A stretch of DNA of 64,000 nt from Cololabis saira (GCF_033807715.1 NC_084599.1:10025625-10089624), one strand, 5' to 3'. Numbered from the stretch's first letter, positions 13,873 to 40,892 are shown. Notes: generated from the sequence alone by a model not told the origin. Translations and numbers: made by a program.

Positions 13873-15098
13873 GTGAGAACCAACTAAAAGCTTTACAAAT
13901 GATGAAACGAGTGAATCTTTCATTTAGAAGGTATTTATGAGACTAGAACTCTAGGCTCAGCATATTCACGCATTATTCCTCTTCTGGTGAGTCATCTTTG
14001 TAAAGAATATGCTTCCTGCTGAGTCTTATTCCCAGCATTTTTCTTTTGCTTGTTCAAGTATTTTTGCATCCTAATAATACACTTGATTTATACACAAAAA
14101 AAATAATCTCTCAAACACGACTGACAATTCATGAAAAAACTGTTCATCTGTTGCATTTATGTAAAGATCTGGTAACTTCATCACCGTGAAGAATGAATAA
14201 AGTTTGTGGCATTTATATAAAACAGCTGGAAAAGGAAAAAAAACACTTCAGTTTAACAACCAGAATGAAATAAAGCCAGATATTTCAGTTGCTTACTTTA
14301 CCCTGCCCTCTGGTGGACTTCAGTGCACCCTTCATGTTCTGCAGAGACATGCCTACTTACCTGAAGGAACGAAGAGTTTTCAATTTTAGTTGGAATCTTT
14401 AATGTCTGCTGTTGGGAGGATCTGACAGGGTTCTGGTTCCTGTCTCAGCGATAGGAAGCTGGCTTGCCTCGACAGGATGTGGCCTGGCTGGGCATGAGCC
14501 AAAACTACTGTCTGCCTAAGGCACGCAGTCAAAAGGGAAACCCGGAACGACACCAACAGCCTTGTTTGCAGATTTGCTAGCATTAATCGACCCTATATTC
14601 CATTTAAATGTATCTTATTTGGCGTCTGGGTCCTTTTATGTTCCATATATTCAGATATGACCCACTAAATATACCACTGAGCTTAATTTGTTGTTACACA
14701 AATTATTATTGCAAATTATTATTGCTAATATTGCACAAATTATTATAGGAAAAGTTTTACTGAGGGGATGTATTCTAAGGATTGATTTTCTGTATTTTAG
14801 GAATAAATGTTTGAAAATAAGCTACAAAAAACAAAGCTGGAAATTGAATTCTCCCTGAAAATACAAGTCTTTTATTTTATTATTTTGAACTCAAAGGACT
14901 TACTTCATATAACAAAGACATTGAAAAGCCACAAAAGCACTTATTTGAACGTGTACAAAACATTAAGGCCATAGGATGCAGAAATCAAAGTAAATATAAG
15001 AAAGTTAAGCATTAACTCACATCAGGATCTGAATGCAACTCAAATTCATTCAATGCATGCCAGACTGCAGTTGGGTAATCTGCATACCATGCCACTCA

Positions 15099-15104
15099 TT
15101 TATT
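15099..15104 (-). terminator. Candidate dio1 polyadenylation signal
   Basis: TTTATT on the plus strand reads AATAAA on the minus strand, about 525 nt beyond the SECIS element and about 810 nt beyond the dio1 stop. A longer 3' UTR using the T-rich cluster near 14870 is also possible. Only the hexamer is seen. Confidence 0.3.
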
Positions 15105-15627
15105 GCTTCCAGGAAAATAGTAAACAACCACATTCTTGGTGTAGTTGGAAACTCATGTGCAAAGACATTAATGCCCTGAAACCACACAATGCAATATTGA
15201 AGATGTCTGTGGCTTTCCAAAAAGAAAAAGTATGCGTCATGATGTTGCTGGAGGATAAAACAAACACTCTGATTCAAATTAAACTCAAAGCCTTATTTAA
15301 GGATCATGCATTACATGTGTAAGGTGATAAATACTCCTATGTAATTCAGAGAAGGCCCACTTCCAAATAATCTTTTATCAGATTACAGTTTCCAGAGGAT
15401 TGCACTGTAATCGTCATAAAAGAAGCAGCCTTGCATAGAATTACTTTGGAGAATTTATACCTGAAAATAAATCATTGTAAATTTATGCTGAACATGGTGG
15501 CAGCGACACTGCAAGTGAAAAATGAGTAATTTCTCAGATATAAATTGTAAACTTCAGCATTAACAACAAAGAGGGGGACACGTGACATCCATCCAGCTTC
15601 AGACACAATTCCTGAGTGAACCTTTAT

Positions 15628-15692
15628 CATGTTTCACTCCATCTGGCGACAGAGGCCAATGGTTTAATCTGTAGCCGTCACAAAGAAACACG
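15628..15692 (-). promoter_or_regulatory. dio1: SECIS element in dio1 3' UTR (form 2)
   Basis: Read on the minus strand, about 225 nt after the stop codon. Helix I is CGTGTTTC (15692-15685) paired with GAAACATG (15635-15628), 8 bp with one G-U. An internal loop follows, then the non-Watson-Crick quartet: TGAC (15680-15677, preceded by G) opposite AGAT (15644-15641). Helix II pairs GGCTACAGA with TCTGTCGCC with one mismatch. The apical part has the unpaired AAA (15665-15663), about 11 nt after the quartet, and a small CC-ATT-GG stem, which makes it form 2. Known SECIS elements recruit SBP2 and eEFSec to insert Sec at UGA. The base before UGA is G rather than the usual A. Confidence 0.87.
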
Positions 15693-15917
15693 AGCTCAGT
15701 TCAAGCTCAGGGCGCGTTTTGTGAATGCAGGAGGGCAACACTTGTGCATGTCCAAGGATTATATTTCCCATTCAGTGTTTGTGGAGGACCTGCATGCAGA
15801 CCGAGTAAAATAACATGACTACGATACAGAATTAACCAAATAAGCAACAAACTTCCTTATCAGACTGATGGATGATAAAAAGAAAAAAAAAAAGAAAAAA
15901 AAAAAAGGTGCAGGCTC

Positions 15918-20803
<4,886 letters not shown>

Positions 20804-20857
20804 GTCTGCTCTTTAGTGGAGACAGAACAACACTAGTTCACAACTCCACGGCGCTGC

Positions 20858-20865
20858 TTTAAATA
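20858..20865 (-). promoter_or_regulatory. Candidate TATA-like box upstream of dio1
   Basis: The minus strand reads TATTTAAA about 55 nt upstream of the dio1 start codon (20803-20801). The spacing would give a very short 5' UTR. No other core promoter evidence was found, so this is a sequence match only. Confidence 0.3.
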
Positions 20866-21529
20866 CTGTATGACTGATGCCTTCAGGGTCCTTCCTTTTG
20901 CTCGTACATTCCAACCCCTATAGGAAAATACGAGTTCCCGGACTGGTGGAGGATCAGCCTCGTTTTATTTAAAAAAAAAGTAACAGACGTGTTAGGATTT
21001 TATGAAATTGTTAAAAGTATTAAGGTTTTTTTCTATAAGATTGTACACTGATGGTTGCTCTCAGTGCAGAACCACCTCCTGTTTTTAGGATTAGACTGAT
21101 AGCTAAGTTCTTCTTTAGGTGAGGAGGACTGTGAAGAGGAGCGGATGTTTAAGATTGATGGTTCCCCTCCTTTTTTCTCTGGGTTTTGGTTGTCGTAGAT
21201 CTTTGCTGGGTTGGCATGTCGGATTAGAGATAGACAACAGAAAATATATGGCTGAAAGTGTGACATGTTTAAGTTTCTTTCACTGCAGCTGGCCTCCCAG
21301 ATAAGGTTCAACAGATAAGGTTCAACATCGGCTCCTACAACGTACAAAACACCTCCCGTCTTCAGTATAAATATGACTGGATTGATGACCACAGTGTGCA
21401 TTTCTGTCCTACCTATGTGGTTTGAGAAAAGTGTACCTCCGGCTGGAAAATATTGTGCATGATATAATAAAAGCTTGTATTAACTTTGATTCTATGTTAT
21501 GGAGGATCTTCAGGCATGCTTGGACTGTT

Positions 21530-24437
21530 CACATCAAAGCCCAGAAGGCTGCAGCTGCAGAAGGAGGAAGCGTTCAGGAGTGGCGACAAAGACAGGCTCA
21601 AAAAGGCAAAGTACACGTTTAGCAAGGAGGTTAGAGTAGCTAAACGACTGTACTCTGAGAAACTACGCCAACAGTTCTCAGATAACGATGCCAGCTCAGT
21701 CTGGAAGGGACTGAGGCAGATAACAAACTACAAACCCAGAGCCCCCCCCTCCATCAACGACCGACGCCTAGCCAACAACCTGGCTGAACGAGTTCTACTG
21801 TCGCTTTGACAAACAAACGGACAGTACTGATACCATCCCCCGGGACTGCATTCACATTCCCCAGTTCCATCCCTCTAATGGCGCTTTTGCACTAGTACCG
21901 CCTCAGCTCGCTTCTACCCGCCACGGCCCCGTCTTGCGCTTTTCCACTACGGGCCGAGGCGGGTGGAGCCGCTCCAAGCAGATACTTTTTCTGTAACCAT
22001 TCTTGTCGCTTTTGCACTAGTATCACTTCAGCTCGGTTCTACCCGTTTTGCGCTTTCGCACTAGGGCTGAGACGGGTAAAGCCGCTCTAAGCCGATACTT
22101 TTTTCTGTAACCATTTCAGTGAGGTTCTAACCGGGCTGAGCCGGGACTATTTCTGACGTCATCACCCTCCACACCGCTGATTGGTCGGGGGCGGGGCCGT
22201 CAGACGTTTGAATCAGGAAGTGGGAGTCAGCGCGAGAGCGGCTCGCGGCGATTTTATTATAAAGCGCAAAACGTCTGTTTGGTGATCCAACTCTGAGGTG
22301 CAGATGTTCATAAACCTGGTGGCTGTCGAGAAAATTAAAAAGGGATGTAGACGGGGGATAAGGAACGATCAGATCCACCAGGAGCTCTGTTTTTTTCTCA
22401 GCCGCTCGCGGCTCCAGCTGATTTCTGATCAGCGCCGACACAAACAAAGCGGTTGCGCAATCGAGTACGTCACAGCAGCTTCACCCCAACCTGCCCACTT
22501 CTCACCTGGCTGTGGAAAAACAAACGGGGACAAAACGGGTGGAGCCGCGACGAGCCGCGCCGCGCCGAGCCGGGCGGAGGCGGGACTAGTCTAAAAGCGC
22601 CATAACTGCACCCCCCCTCCTCCCCAACAGGGGCTGGAGCCTTTCCACCACTTCACACCCCAGAGGCCCCATCCTCCACCCCCCACACCACTGCGACGCT
22701 CCTCTCTATCCTGGAGAGGGACGTTAATAAGACATTCAAAAGACTGAACCCCTGCAAAGCAGCAGGACCGGACTCTGTCTCCCCATCCACCCTGAAGCAC
22801 TGTGCCGATCAGCTGTCTCCAGTGTTCACGTACATCTTTAACACCTCCCTGGAGACATGCCATGTGCCAGCCTGCTTCAAAACCTTCACCATCATACCTG
22901 TCCCCAAAAAACCAAGGACCACAGGACTCAATGACTACAGACCCGTCGCCCTGACCTCTGTGGTCATGAAGTCTTTTGAGCGCCTTGTGCTGCCACACCT
23001 CAAAAAAACCACCGACCCACTACTGGATCCCCTGCAGTTCGCCTACAGAGCCAACAGGTCTGTAGACGATGCTGTAAACATGGCCCTGCACTTCATCCTC
23101 CAGCACCTGGACTCCACAGGAACCTACGCCAGGATCCTGTTCGTGGACTTCAGCTCTGCTTTTAACACCATCATCCCATCTCTGCTCCAGGACAAGCTCT
23201 CCCAGCTGAACGTGCCTGACTCCACCTGCAGGTGGATCACTGACTTCCTGTCTGACAGGAAGCAGCGGGTGAAGTTGGGGAAACATTTATCTGACCCTCG
23301 GACCATCAGCACCGGATCCCCTCAAGGCTGCGTTCTCTCTCCTCTACTCTTCTCCCTGTACACAAACAGCTGCACCTCCAGTCATCAGTCCGTCAAGCTC
23401 CTGAAGTTTGCGGACGACACCACCCTCATTGGACTCATCTCTGGTGTGGATGAGTCCGCCTACAGGTGGGAGGTGGACCAGCTGGTGACCTGGTGCAGCC
23501 AGAACAATCTAGAGCTCAACGCTCTAAAGACAGTGGAGATGATAGTGGACTACAGGAGGAACGCAGCCCCACCTGCCCCCCTCACCCTGTGTGACTCTCC
23601 AGCAGACACTGTGGAGTCTTACCGCTTCCTGGGGAACATCATAACTCAGGACCTCATGTGGGAGCTGAACATCACCTCCCTCACCAAAAAAAGCACAGCA
23701 GAGGATGTACTATGCAGCAGCTGAAGAAATTCAACCTGCCAAAGACAATGATGGTGCAGTTTTACACGGCCATCATTGAGTCCATCCTCACCTCCTCCAT
23801 CACCGTCTGGTACGCTGCTGCCACTGTAAAGGACAGGAGCAGCTGCAGCGTATCATCCGCTCTGCAGAGAAGGTGATTGGCTGCAACCTTCCATCTCTCC
23901 AGGACCCTGAAGCGTGCAAGATTGCAGCAGACCCCTCCCACCCCGGACACAAACTGTTCCAGACTCTTCCCTCTGGCAGGAGGCTGCGATCCATCAGGAC
24001 CAAAACCTCACGCCACAAAAAACAGTTTTTTCCCGACTACAGCTGTCCTCATCAACAAGGCCCCGGTCCCCCCTCTCCCCCGTCTACCACGGACTGCCCC
24101 CCCACCCCACACTACGTTACATTAACGTAATATCCCAATCCCGTAACTTTTGTACAGACTCATATCCGGCACTTTAAAAAACCCATATTGTACATTTCTG
24201 TTTATACATTTTATTTTATCTGTCCTAAGTCATCCTACGTCACTTTTTGTAAAGACTCATATCCGGCACTTTAAAACCTCATATTGTACATTTCTGTTTA
24301 TACATTTTATTCTATCTCTTATATATTTGTTTTTATATTTTTATTTTTATTGTATTGCACCAATCACCACAACAAATTCCTTGTGTGTGTTAACAAACTT
24401 GGCAATAAACCCTTTTCTGATTCTGATTCTGTTCCCT
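21530..24437 (+). mobile_element. L2-like LINE, degenerate, split by a MITE
   Basis: The ORF2 remnant reads FSKEVRVAKRLYSEKL before the insertion. The reverse transcriptase follows from about 22690: NDYRPVALTSVVMKSFERLV, DPLQFAYRANRSVDDAVN, FVDFSSAFNTI, TGSPQGCVLSPLLFSLY and the catalytic FADDT (codons from 23407). The frame breaks near 23685 and again near 23840, then resumes (IGCNLPSLQDPEAC, DPSHPGHKLFQTLPSGRR). The 3' end is GCAATAAACCC followed by tandem TCTGAT repeats, as in fish L2-type LINEs. The endonuclease part is missing, so the copy is 5'-truncated. It lies just upstream of dio1 in opposite orientation. Confidence 0.85.
21879..22602. mobile_element. Harbinger-type MITE inserted in the LINE
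   Basis: Termini TGGCGCTTTTGCACTAGTAC and GGACTAGTCTAAAAGCGCCA are inverted repeats, flanked by TAA on both sides (21876-21878, 22603-22605). The 3-bp TAA duplication fits PIF/Harbinger. The left ~130 bp are tandemly duplicated. Inside, a frame reads MFINLVAVEKIKKGCRRGIR and then NDQIHQELC, like the Myb/SANT-type second protein of Harbinger elements. A related element is at 61136-61884. Confidence 0.8.
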
Positions 24438-26707
24438 GGTTTTCTTATGGTACACCAGACAAACGAACACGAGGATCTTTCAGACGTTAAGAATCCACAA
24501 CACTTGACGTAACTATTCCGACTGTCAGAGCTGGTGAGTTAAAAATGTCAACACTCAACTGTTTGAATAAGAGCAGCATAGTTGTCTCACTGCCCTCTTA
24601 ACTGCAATACTTTTTTTTTAGTTTTGACCCTCTCCTACAAGTCTGGGCAAGGACTGTAAACTAATTTCAGCAGAATTAAGGTTTATTGACTAGCGTTTAA
24701 ACTTCTGTAATGCATTATTGTTAAATATAACTTCCTAAACATTTGTTGAAATGAGGACATTACGAGGTATTGGTGATTTTAGTTATTTTTCCTCTTTCAT
24801 ACCAGAGGATAACCACAGGAAGAAGCTACAAAAAGAATTAGAAAAGAAATGAAAAAAGGTGGGGACATCAAAAATGGCCGCTCTGTTTAGCACATGCACT
24901 GTTACACCACATGCTGCCTGTTGCTGAGCAAAGCTTCATCCCCTTCCAGTCTCACCCACAGCCAGTCACGGTGGTCACTCGTACAATAAACCACACAACA
25001 TAATCTATTCTATTTCAAAGATGAAGAAATATAACTTGTAAGGTCTTTATTCACAGCTCAGTCAATAGAGGGCTAGCTAGGTGCAAAGTAGCAAAAGTGA
25101 TGACAGCTAGCCATTGGTTATGCCAGTTGCCAATTAAAAGACCACCCCCCTTATATATCATAAGTTGGTTGCTTTTTTCGATGTTTCCTGATGTACAAAA
25201 AAAGATTTGCGTGTAAAGTTGGATATTATGAAAGCTAGCAATTCATTTAATTTCATTACACTGAGGAAGGCATTGCTGAGGAAGACCCAGACACTTCCAG
25301 CTGGAGGAGCCCGAATGTGTTTATTTACTGATTCTGTACATGCAGCCTTATCTGTCAAGTGACCCTTTTCAAACCTTCCCAGTCAGCTTCTCCACACATC
25401 AGCGCGCCAGACCCACGCACACCTTCACTGTCTCGTCCACGCGCCTCTCATGCACATGCACGCATGCATCCATTTAAAAGACCATGACACCTATAATATG
25501 AGGAAAGTTCACAGCATCATCTCCTCCGCTATAATTTGTAATTTAATCATGTACTGTGAAAGCAATGAACGTGACACATACACAACATCGAGTCACACGT
25601 TTCTGAAATGCCAGTTTTCTATATGTAAGGACACCTGTTTGCGGGATTATGTGCTCTTCCTTGGGCCACTATGTAAAGGCAATGGAGTGCAATTGGTGGC
25701 CTCCTTTTACGTAAATGTTACAGAACACCAGTATGTAAGCGCCTAAAGTTACATGCATATGGAAGAGTGAGCCCCTCACCTGCTACAGCCCCATGAAAGA
25801 AAGACTCTGTTTGAATGTATGAATTTCAAATGAGAGTGGAAGAGAAAGACACCATGCAAATATACACTCACACACAAAACTCTACTGGTTGACAGATGTA
25901 TATCCGCTCCTGGTGATGGTGTATCCAAGCAGTTAATTGGTAGGAACAGCTTCAGGCTTTATTAGTAAGATGGATACAGTTGTTTTTGAGCCAGATTTGC
26001 AAAGCAGCCATTTGAAAGATAAAGCTGCAGACCTGTATCCTCTCTGGTATTTTTCACTGCAGTGCCTCCAAGTCAGGTGAATCCACATCCATTGCACAGG
26101 AGCATATTTGGGTGAGACATGGAGGCTCCCAGAATCTGACTTTGTCTATGACAGCCTTGATTTTATATGCAGACTCAAAGAAACAGAAAAAAAATGATAA
26201 AGAAGTTGGGGTTTGTGCTGAAGACTCATCTGAAGCTCCTGGAGCTGATCATGCAAAGAAGAATGTTGCATGAGTTGCAAAACACAAAGTACCATAATGC
26301 ACATCTTATTCATCTGAAGTGAATTAAATTGAATGCACAAAACATGTCAAAACACACCATGTAGCTTCCTTCTGCTTCTTTTGTTTTTGCACCTAGCATG
26401 TTCTAACTTCAACTCATACTTTGTACCAGTTTCTTGCTTATCTCCTCATGCACATGTAATTTGGTACATGCAAATTAGCCATAAAGCCCCACCCTGAGAG
26501 AGGCCAGGATTGGTATCTCAGGAATTTTACGTGTTTGTCTGAACTTGCCTTTCTGAGGCTGTATCTAGTGCTTTACAGATCAAGAGACGATTCTATAGCT
26601 GAAGCATTGTTGGTTTATATCTTTTAATACATAACTTAATACCTTAATACAATGTACTTACCAGTGTTTATAAAAAGGGCAATGTTCAGTAGTTTGCCTA
26701 CCAGTTT
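24438..26707. other. Intergenic DNA, nothing recognised
   Basis: Unique-looking AT-rich sequence upstream of dio1. No exon with splice sites, RNA gene or repeat could be supported. Confidence 0.35.
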
Positions 26708-27012
26708 GAAAAGGTGGGGGTGGAGGACGTCATCCTGTACCTGCTGCACAAGGCTCACGCTCACCCTGACATAGGAACGCCTTCAGCACCATCCAGCCCA
26801 TCCCACGGAGAGACAGGCTGAGCAGCGTGGGAGTGAACATGTACCAGGTTTTCTGGATTGTGGGTCATCTCACCAAGAGACCACAGTTTGTGAGGCACAT
26901 GAGACACCGTGTTCTGCAGCACGGGCGTGCCACAAGGGGCAGTGCTCTCCCCCGTCCTGTTCACGGTCTACACATCCGGCTTCCAGCACGAGTCGGAGCT
27001 CTGCCACATCAT
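26708..27012 (+). mobile_element. LINE reverse transcriptase fragment
   Basis: Across shifting frames the segment reads GVEDVILYLLHKAHAH, then WIVGHLTKRPQFVRHM, then GVPQGAVLSPVLFTVYTSGF, the latter matching the RT block before the catalytic Asp pair. It has at least two frameshifts and no FADD block. A different family from the 21.5-24.4 kb copy, nearer the Rex1/CR1 type. Confidence 0.7.
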
Positions 27013-27134
27013 GCATCTATCCATCTCTCTCTCTCTACTCTTACTACTCTTACTACTTACTTTTTTATTGATATTTTTTTTATTGAGATATCAGCATTAA
27101 CACAAAGTAACAACTTTACATTCTGTCTTTTATG

Positions 27135-27138
<4 letters not shown>

Positions 27139-27165
<27 letters not shown>
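27139..27165. repeat. Poly(A) tract
   Basis: About 25 A residues downstream of the LINE fragment; may be slippage. Confidence 0.7.
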
Positions 27166-29784
27166 GAAAATAAGAGCAAGTTATTAACAAGAATTACACA
27201 AGAATTAAACAAGAATTGGATTATTTCACATACCTGTTGTCCAAAGTCTGATCAAAGTTGTATTATATACTCTCTTCATTTTTTACCAAATACGTAGATT
27301 TTTTTTCTTTTCCGACCACATTAAAAAGTTTTAACGTCTCCACCCTGAACATGCGTGTATTACTTCAATCCAGTCTTCCATCATTCTGTTTTGAACAAAG
27401 ATTATTCATTTTTAAATCACGGGTCCTAAATGGTGTGTTTTAGCATTAAAATTGATTATTTTCTGGCTAAATGTGCAGAATGTTTTTTTCATAAATGTTA
27501 ATTTGGGAATATACATCACCTAAACATTAGTATTTTTTCCCCAGTAGTGAAAATGACTAATGTATAGTGAACAAAAGGGGGAAAACAATGTTTATTCACT
27601 GTGGTCATACATACATTGTGGCTATTTGCTTGCTCAGTAAGAGGCCAGCTGTCTGTCCTTAGACTATGACATTTAAGCCTTTAAAGACTCGGGTCTCACA
27701 TTTATTGTGTTTTCAGTTGTTGCCTTAAGCTATTTCAACTTAACTGAAGAATGCATTTGATCATTTAATGTGAAATGGACGCACACTAACGATGATCTGT
27801 GCCAAAGGCTACCAAATAATTCACATGCGTTATCGCAGTTATTTTTCTCACAAGCACGTAACTGCCCATATATCCCAAAGCCTGTTGATACAAAAGGCAT
27901 TTACAGCTCTCCTTGAAGGAATCACAGATGTTATATATATATATATTACATTAGAAATGTGTCTCGGTGACAGTGAACGAAGTGTGAACGAAAACAAACC
28001 CAATCTTGATGAAATGCTGAACATCACCTAGCTCCAGGTGGAAATGAGGTCTTAACTGACACAATGAAGCCCTTGACTACAGGTCAATAATGTCAATGTA
28101 AATACCTGTTAGTGTTTTAAGTCCCAGTGTCGACTCTTAACTTAGTTAGCATCGCTTGCTGCCTTTTTTTTCCTCTCTCTCTTTTTTAGCACAAACTTGT
28201 CAAACAGTACTAAACCCTAAATAACCCCCCCAAAAAAAGAGAGAAGTGGAACTCTACAGTTGTTGAAATTGAATATGTAGCGTGTCACATTTTGTAGTAT
28301 TTCTTATGGACTGCATTATGTTTGTAAGTTTGAATTTTCCAAGTCCAATAGGTCGTTTTCCCGATCTTGGAATTTCAGTTCACAACCATCCTGACTTCAG
28401 AGTCCAACTTTTAGACACTGCACATTGTCCTTTTTAACCTTTTAACAGTGGATGATGTGTTGGAGTGCTGTTCATATGTTCTAGACATCAACTATCGTCA
28501 TTTTGAGTTAGTATGGCTAGTAATGTCTAGCAGCAGCAATGATGCTTCATTTTCCAATCTTGTGAATGGAAACATGATCACTCTCTGCACAGATGAAGGG
28601 CATATCACATCACAGTAACCTAGTGATTCATACTTATCTGCATGAGTCATGATTTTTCCAACGGCACATAAAGGCAGCACGAGATCCACCTTTTTCCAGC
28701 CGCGTGTTTCCTTCTTTTTACCGTGGAAGTTACTGATCTCCCACAAAAACAGTCCTTCCTTGCCATTTTGGTAATATTCTATTAATGTATGAGCTTCTCA
28801 TTTACACATGTTATTTGCACTATATTGTATGTTAAGTTAATGATATATTTTCTTTAATATGTTCCACATATGGCCGCTAGATTGCGCTGCAGAATCACAT
28901 TTCCACCAGTGAAAGTTCAGGATGATCACCGGCTCTGAACGCTGGAGCTGAAAGTAGGACAAACCAGTTTAACGCGAGATCATAGATGCATGAGGGTTTA
29001 TATCTTCACTTATACTTTTAACTATTTTGTTATACATGTTTTTTAATAATAATAATTATTTTTTGTAAGTAAAGACAAAAATCTGATCTTTTAGAGTGAG
29101 TTATTTTAATAAGTTTGATTTATAAACAGACCTAATAGGCCTTATACATATTTAAAACAAGAAAAATATTGTGTATTTGTGGGGATGAATAATCTGTATT
29201 TGTAGTAAAGTTCCTCAATTTAAGGTTGTAGCCACTTTTGACGTTTTCACTCGAGTATTTGGAAATTATGAAATCCAGTTTTTATCCAAAATGAAGCCCA
29301 TTCTCCGTGAAAAAAAACAACAATACACTTAAAGAAGACACGGAATATAACAGTTTACTGTACAACAGCCTGCCCAGCAGAAATATATTCATATGAAAGT
29401 GTGATGCGCATGTTCTCATTATTGCTGCGACTGCTCCAGCGTCCTGATCCACATACTCATCCAGAAACGCGCACACGGTCTTCATTGGTCTCCTGAATCC
29501 CGCGGACCAGTGAAACTCCTGGGTGTCAATCTCACGAAAGGGGAAGGAGAGAAAAGACACGCATGGGATGCTATGACTGATCCTCACTGAGAGGATGCTG
29601 TCGATACGGCTGCCAAACTCTTTCCTCTCTAGTTTAACACTATGACGTGCGCACTTACATTTTTTTTTTCTGCTCCGTTTGAGCTCGTCAGATAAGGTAG
29701 GTGTATCCAACTTTTTGGTTTTCCTCTGTCGTGTTGATTGTCGCGTCCAAATGAATGCATGTTTCCACTCATAACGCAGGGAGT
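27166..29784. other. Intergenic DNA upstream of the 29.9-kb candidate gene
   Basis: AT-rich, without recognisable exons. A 142-codon minus-strand frame at 29282-29710 has no family features or splice support and is not called. Confidence 0.35.
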
Positions 29785-29791
29785 ATATAAA
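29785..29791 (+). promoter_or_regulatory. TATA-like box of the 29.9-kb candidate gene
   Basis: The sequence GAGTATATAAATGC lies about 140 nt before the first in-frame ATG, at the edge of the CpG-rich block. Position and composition fit a promoter, but no start site can be seen. Confidence 0.35.
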
Positions 29792-29924
29792 TGCTTGAGA
29801 CTGGGCTGTCCCGGGGTTTTTGTTTACACACAGTTTGCAGTGATTTGTCTTTTCGTTTCGATCCTTGTGCGCATGCAGGGAATGTGAGTAAATGTGAGCG
29901 TTTCATGGGAAAGCCAAGTGATCG

Positions 29925-30180
29925 ATGCAGGAGCGCACAAAGCTGGTCGGGATGGTGAGCCACTGTCAGACCCCATCTTTCCCAGACTTCTCCGGTTTGA
30001 CGCTCTCCATGTACGGCGGCAAGGCGGAGCTGTGCGGGCGGCGGGCAGGGGGCGCTTGTTACGGGTCCCAGGTGTGCCGGAGCCCGCAGGACGGCCCGCG
30101 GAGACCCAGCCCGGCCGAGGAGAGAGCGCATCTGGCGGCCAAGACCGCGCGCTTGTGCGTCTCCGTGCCGCCGCCTCAAG
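29925..30180 (+). CDS. Putative first coding exon of an unrecognised gene
   Basis: This is the most gene-like isolated open stretch outside ssbp3 and dio1. An ATG at 29925 (or 29952, same frame) opens a frame that runs to CAA-G followed by a consensus donor GTAAGAG at 30181. The frame gives about 85 residues including MVSHCQTPSFPDFSGLTL and SMYGGKAELCGRRAGG, then a Pro/Arg/Ala-rich stretch. There is no signal peptide or membrane segment. The region is CpG-rich and sharply more GC-rich than its flanks, and a TATA-like box sits about 140 nt upstream. I do not recognise the protein. Genes near DIO1/SSBP3 in human, such as GLIS1, are positional candidates only; the residues do not support any of them. 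The exon could instead be 5' UTR or CpG-island DNA with a chance frame. Confidence 0.42.
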
Positions 30181-40095
<9,915 letters not shown>

Positions 40096-40193
40096 ATTGG
40101 AGCATTTCCCACTGTTAACCTTGATCGTCGCCTTCCATTTTTGCTCGGTGCGTCTCTGTGGCACGATGTTAACGGATGTCTGTCAACCTGGTA
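40096..40193. repeat. Direct repeat, left copy (98 bp)
   Basis: Starts ATTGGAGCATTTCCCACTG and ends TGTCAACCTGGTA. It is matched at 40893-40989 with about four substitutions and a one-base deletion. It ends exactly where the TA-flanked element begins. Confidence 0.92.
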
Positions 40194-40890
40194 GGGCTGT
40201 TCAATTCTTGATTTTTTTCTCTCAAAATCCGATTTTCGATTACGATTATTTTGTGAATTGACAAAAGGCAAAGAAATTATTTAAAATATGCTGTTTTTTT
40301 ATTGAACATTTGCCCCATTGGGCTTTAAGTGCAAACTTTCCTCTTATTAAACCAAAAATGAATGAATAAAGTGCAAAACTCTGTAAAATAAGTTAAAAAA
40401 AAAGTTTTAAAAAATATAATAAAATGTAAAGTTTTATCTCTGAAAAAAAATCAGCAAATCAGCACTTGCAAACACAGTAAGTTATATTTCCAATTAAATA
40501 AAACAAGACATTTTCTAATTAAACTAAACTGGGTCTTTGCATGCTAAATAATAATGCAACCCATGAAGGAGGTAGAGGTGTGTAATGTCAGTCATTACAT
40601 TTGCTATTCACATTTGCAAGTTTTTTGCAAGGAACACGAGCCGGTCTACCGCATCTGGCTTGAGGGATGCCTGGTGGCATGTTACAACGCCCCCTCCTAC
40701 ACTAAAGAGCCTCTCCGATGGGGCACTTGTCGCAGGTATTGAGAGGTATTTCCATCAATCATTAATATGTGTGCAGACAAGGTAAAAAAAAAATAAAAAG
40801 TGAAAAATCGATTTTACGATTTTCACGTTTTAACATCGTTCTAATTACATAATCGCGATTACGATTTAAAATCGATTAATCGAACAGCCC
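40194..40890. mobile_element. TA-flanked DNA element, same family as 7233-7616
   Basis: Termini GGGCTGTTCAATTCTTGAT and ATCGATTAATCGAACAGCCC are inverted repeats bounded by TA (40192-40193 and 40891-40892). Subterminal regions carry AAAATCCGATTTTCG and TTTTACGATTTTCACG. The ~550-bp interior has only a short frame (about 62 codons at 40554) with no recognisable domain. Confidence 0.72.
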
Positions 40891-40892
40891 TA

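Larger units (their letters stand above)
11004..14201 (+). other. ssbp3 3' UTR and ssbp3/dio1 spacer
   Basis: Sequence after the TGA at 11001-11003 carries no convincing exon. It holds T-rich tracts, a C13 run near 12811, a (TA)39 array at 13169-13246 and an A31 tract near 13837. AATAAA motifs on the plus strand at 13688-13693 and 14196-14201 are candidate polyadenylation signals. The true 3' end cannot be fixed without transcript data. dio1 approaches from the other side, so the two 3' UTRs may lie within about 1 kb or overlap. Confidence 0.4.

Noticed and set aside
15077..15150. Alternative SECIS starting at minus-strand ATGA near 15098
   Set aside because: A stem can be drawn, but no AA lies 10-12 nt after the ATGA and there is no helix I.
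15050..15322. Overlapping 75- and 89-codon frames on both strands
   Set aside because: They lie in the dio1 3' UTR and match no family.
22591..22998. 135-codon minus-strand frame
   Set aside because: Antisense to the LINE reverse transcriptase region; GC-rich shadow frame.
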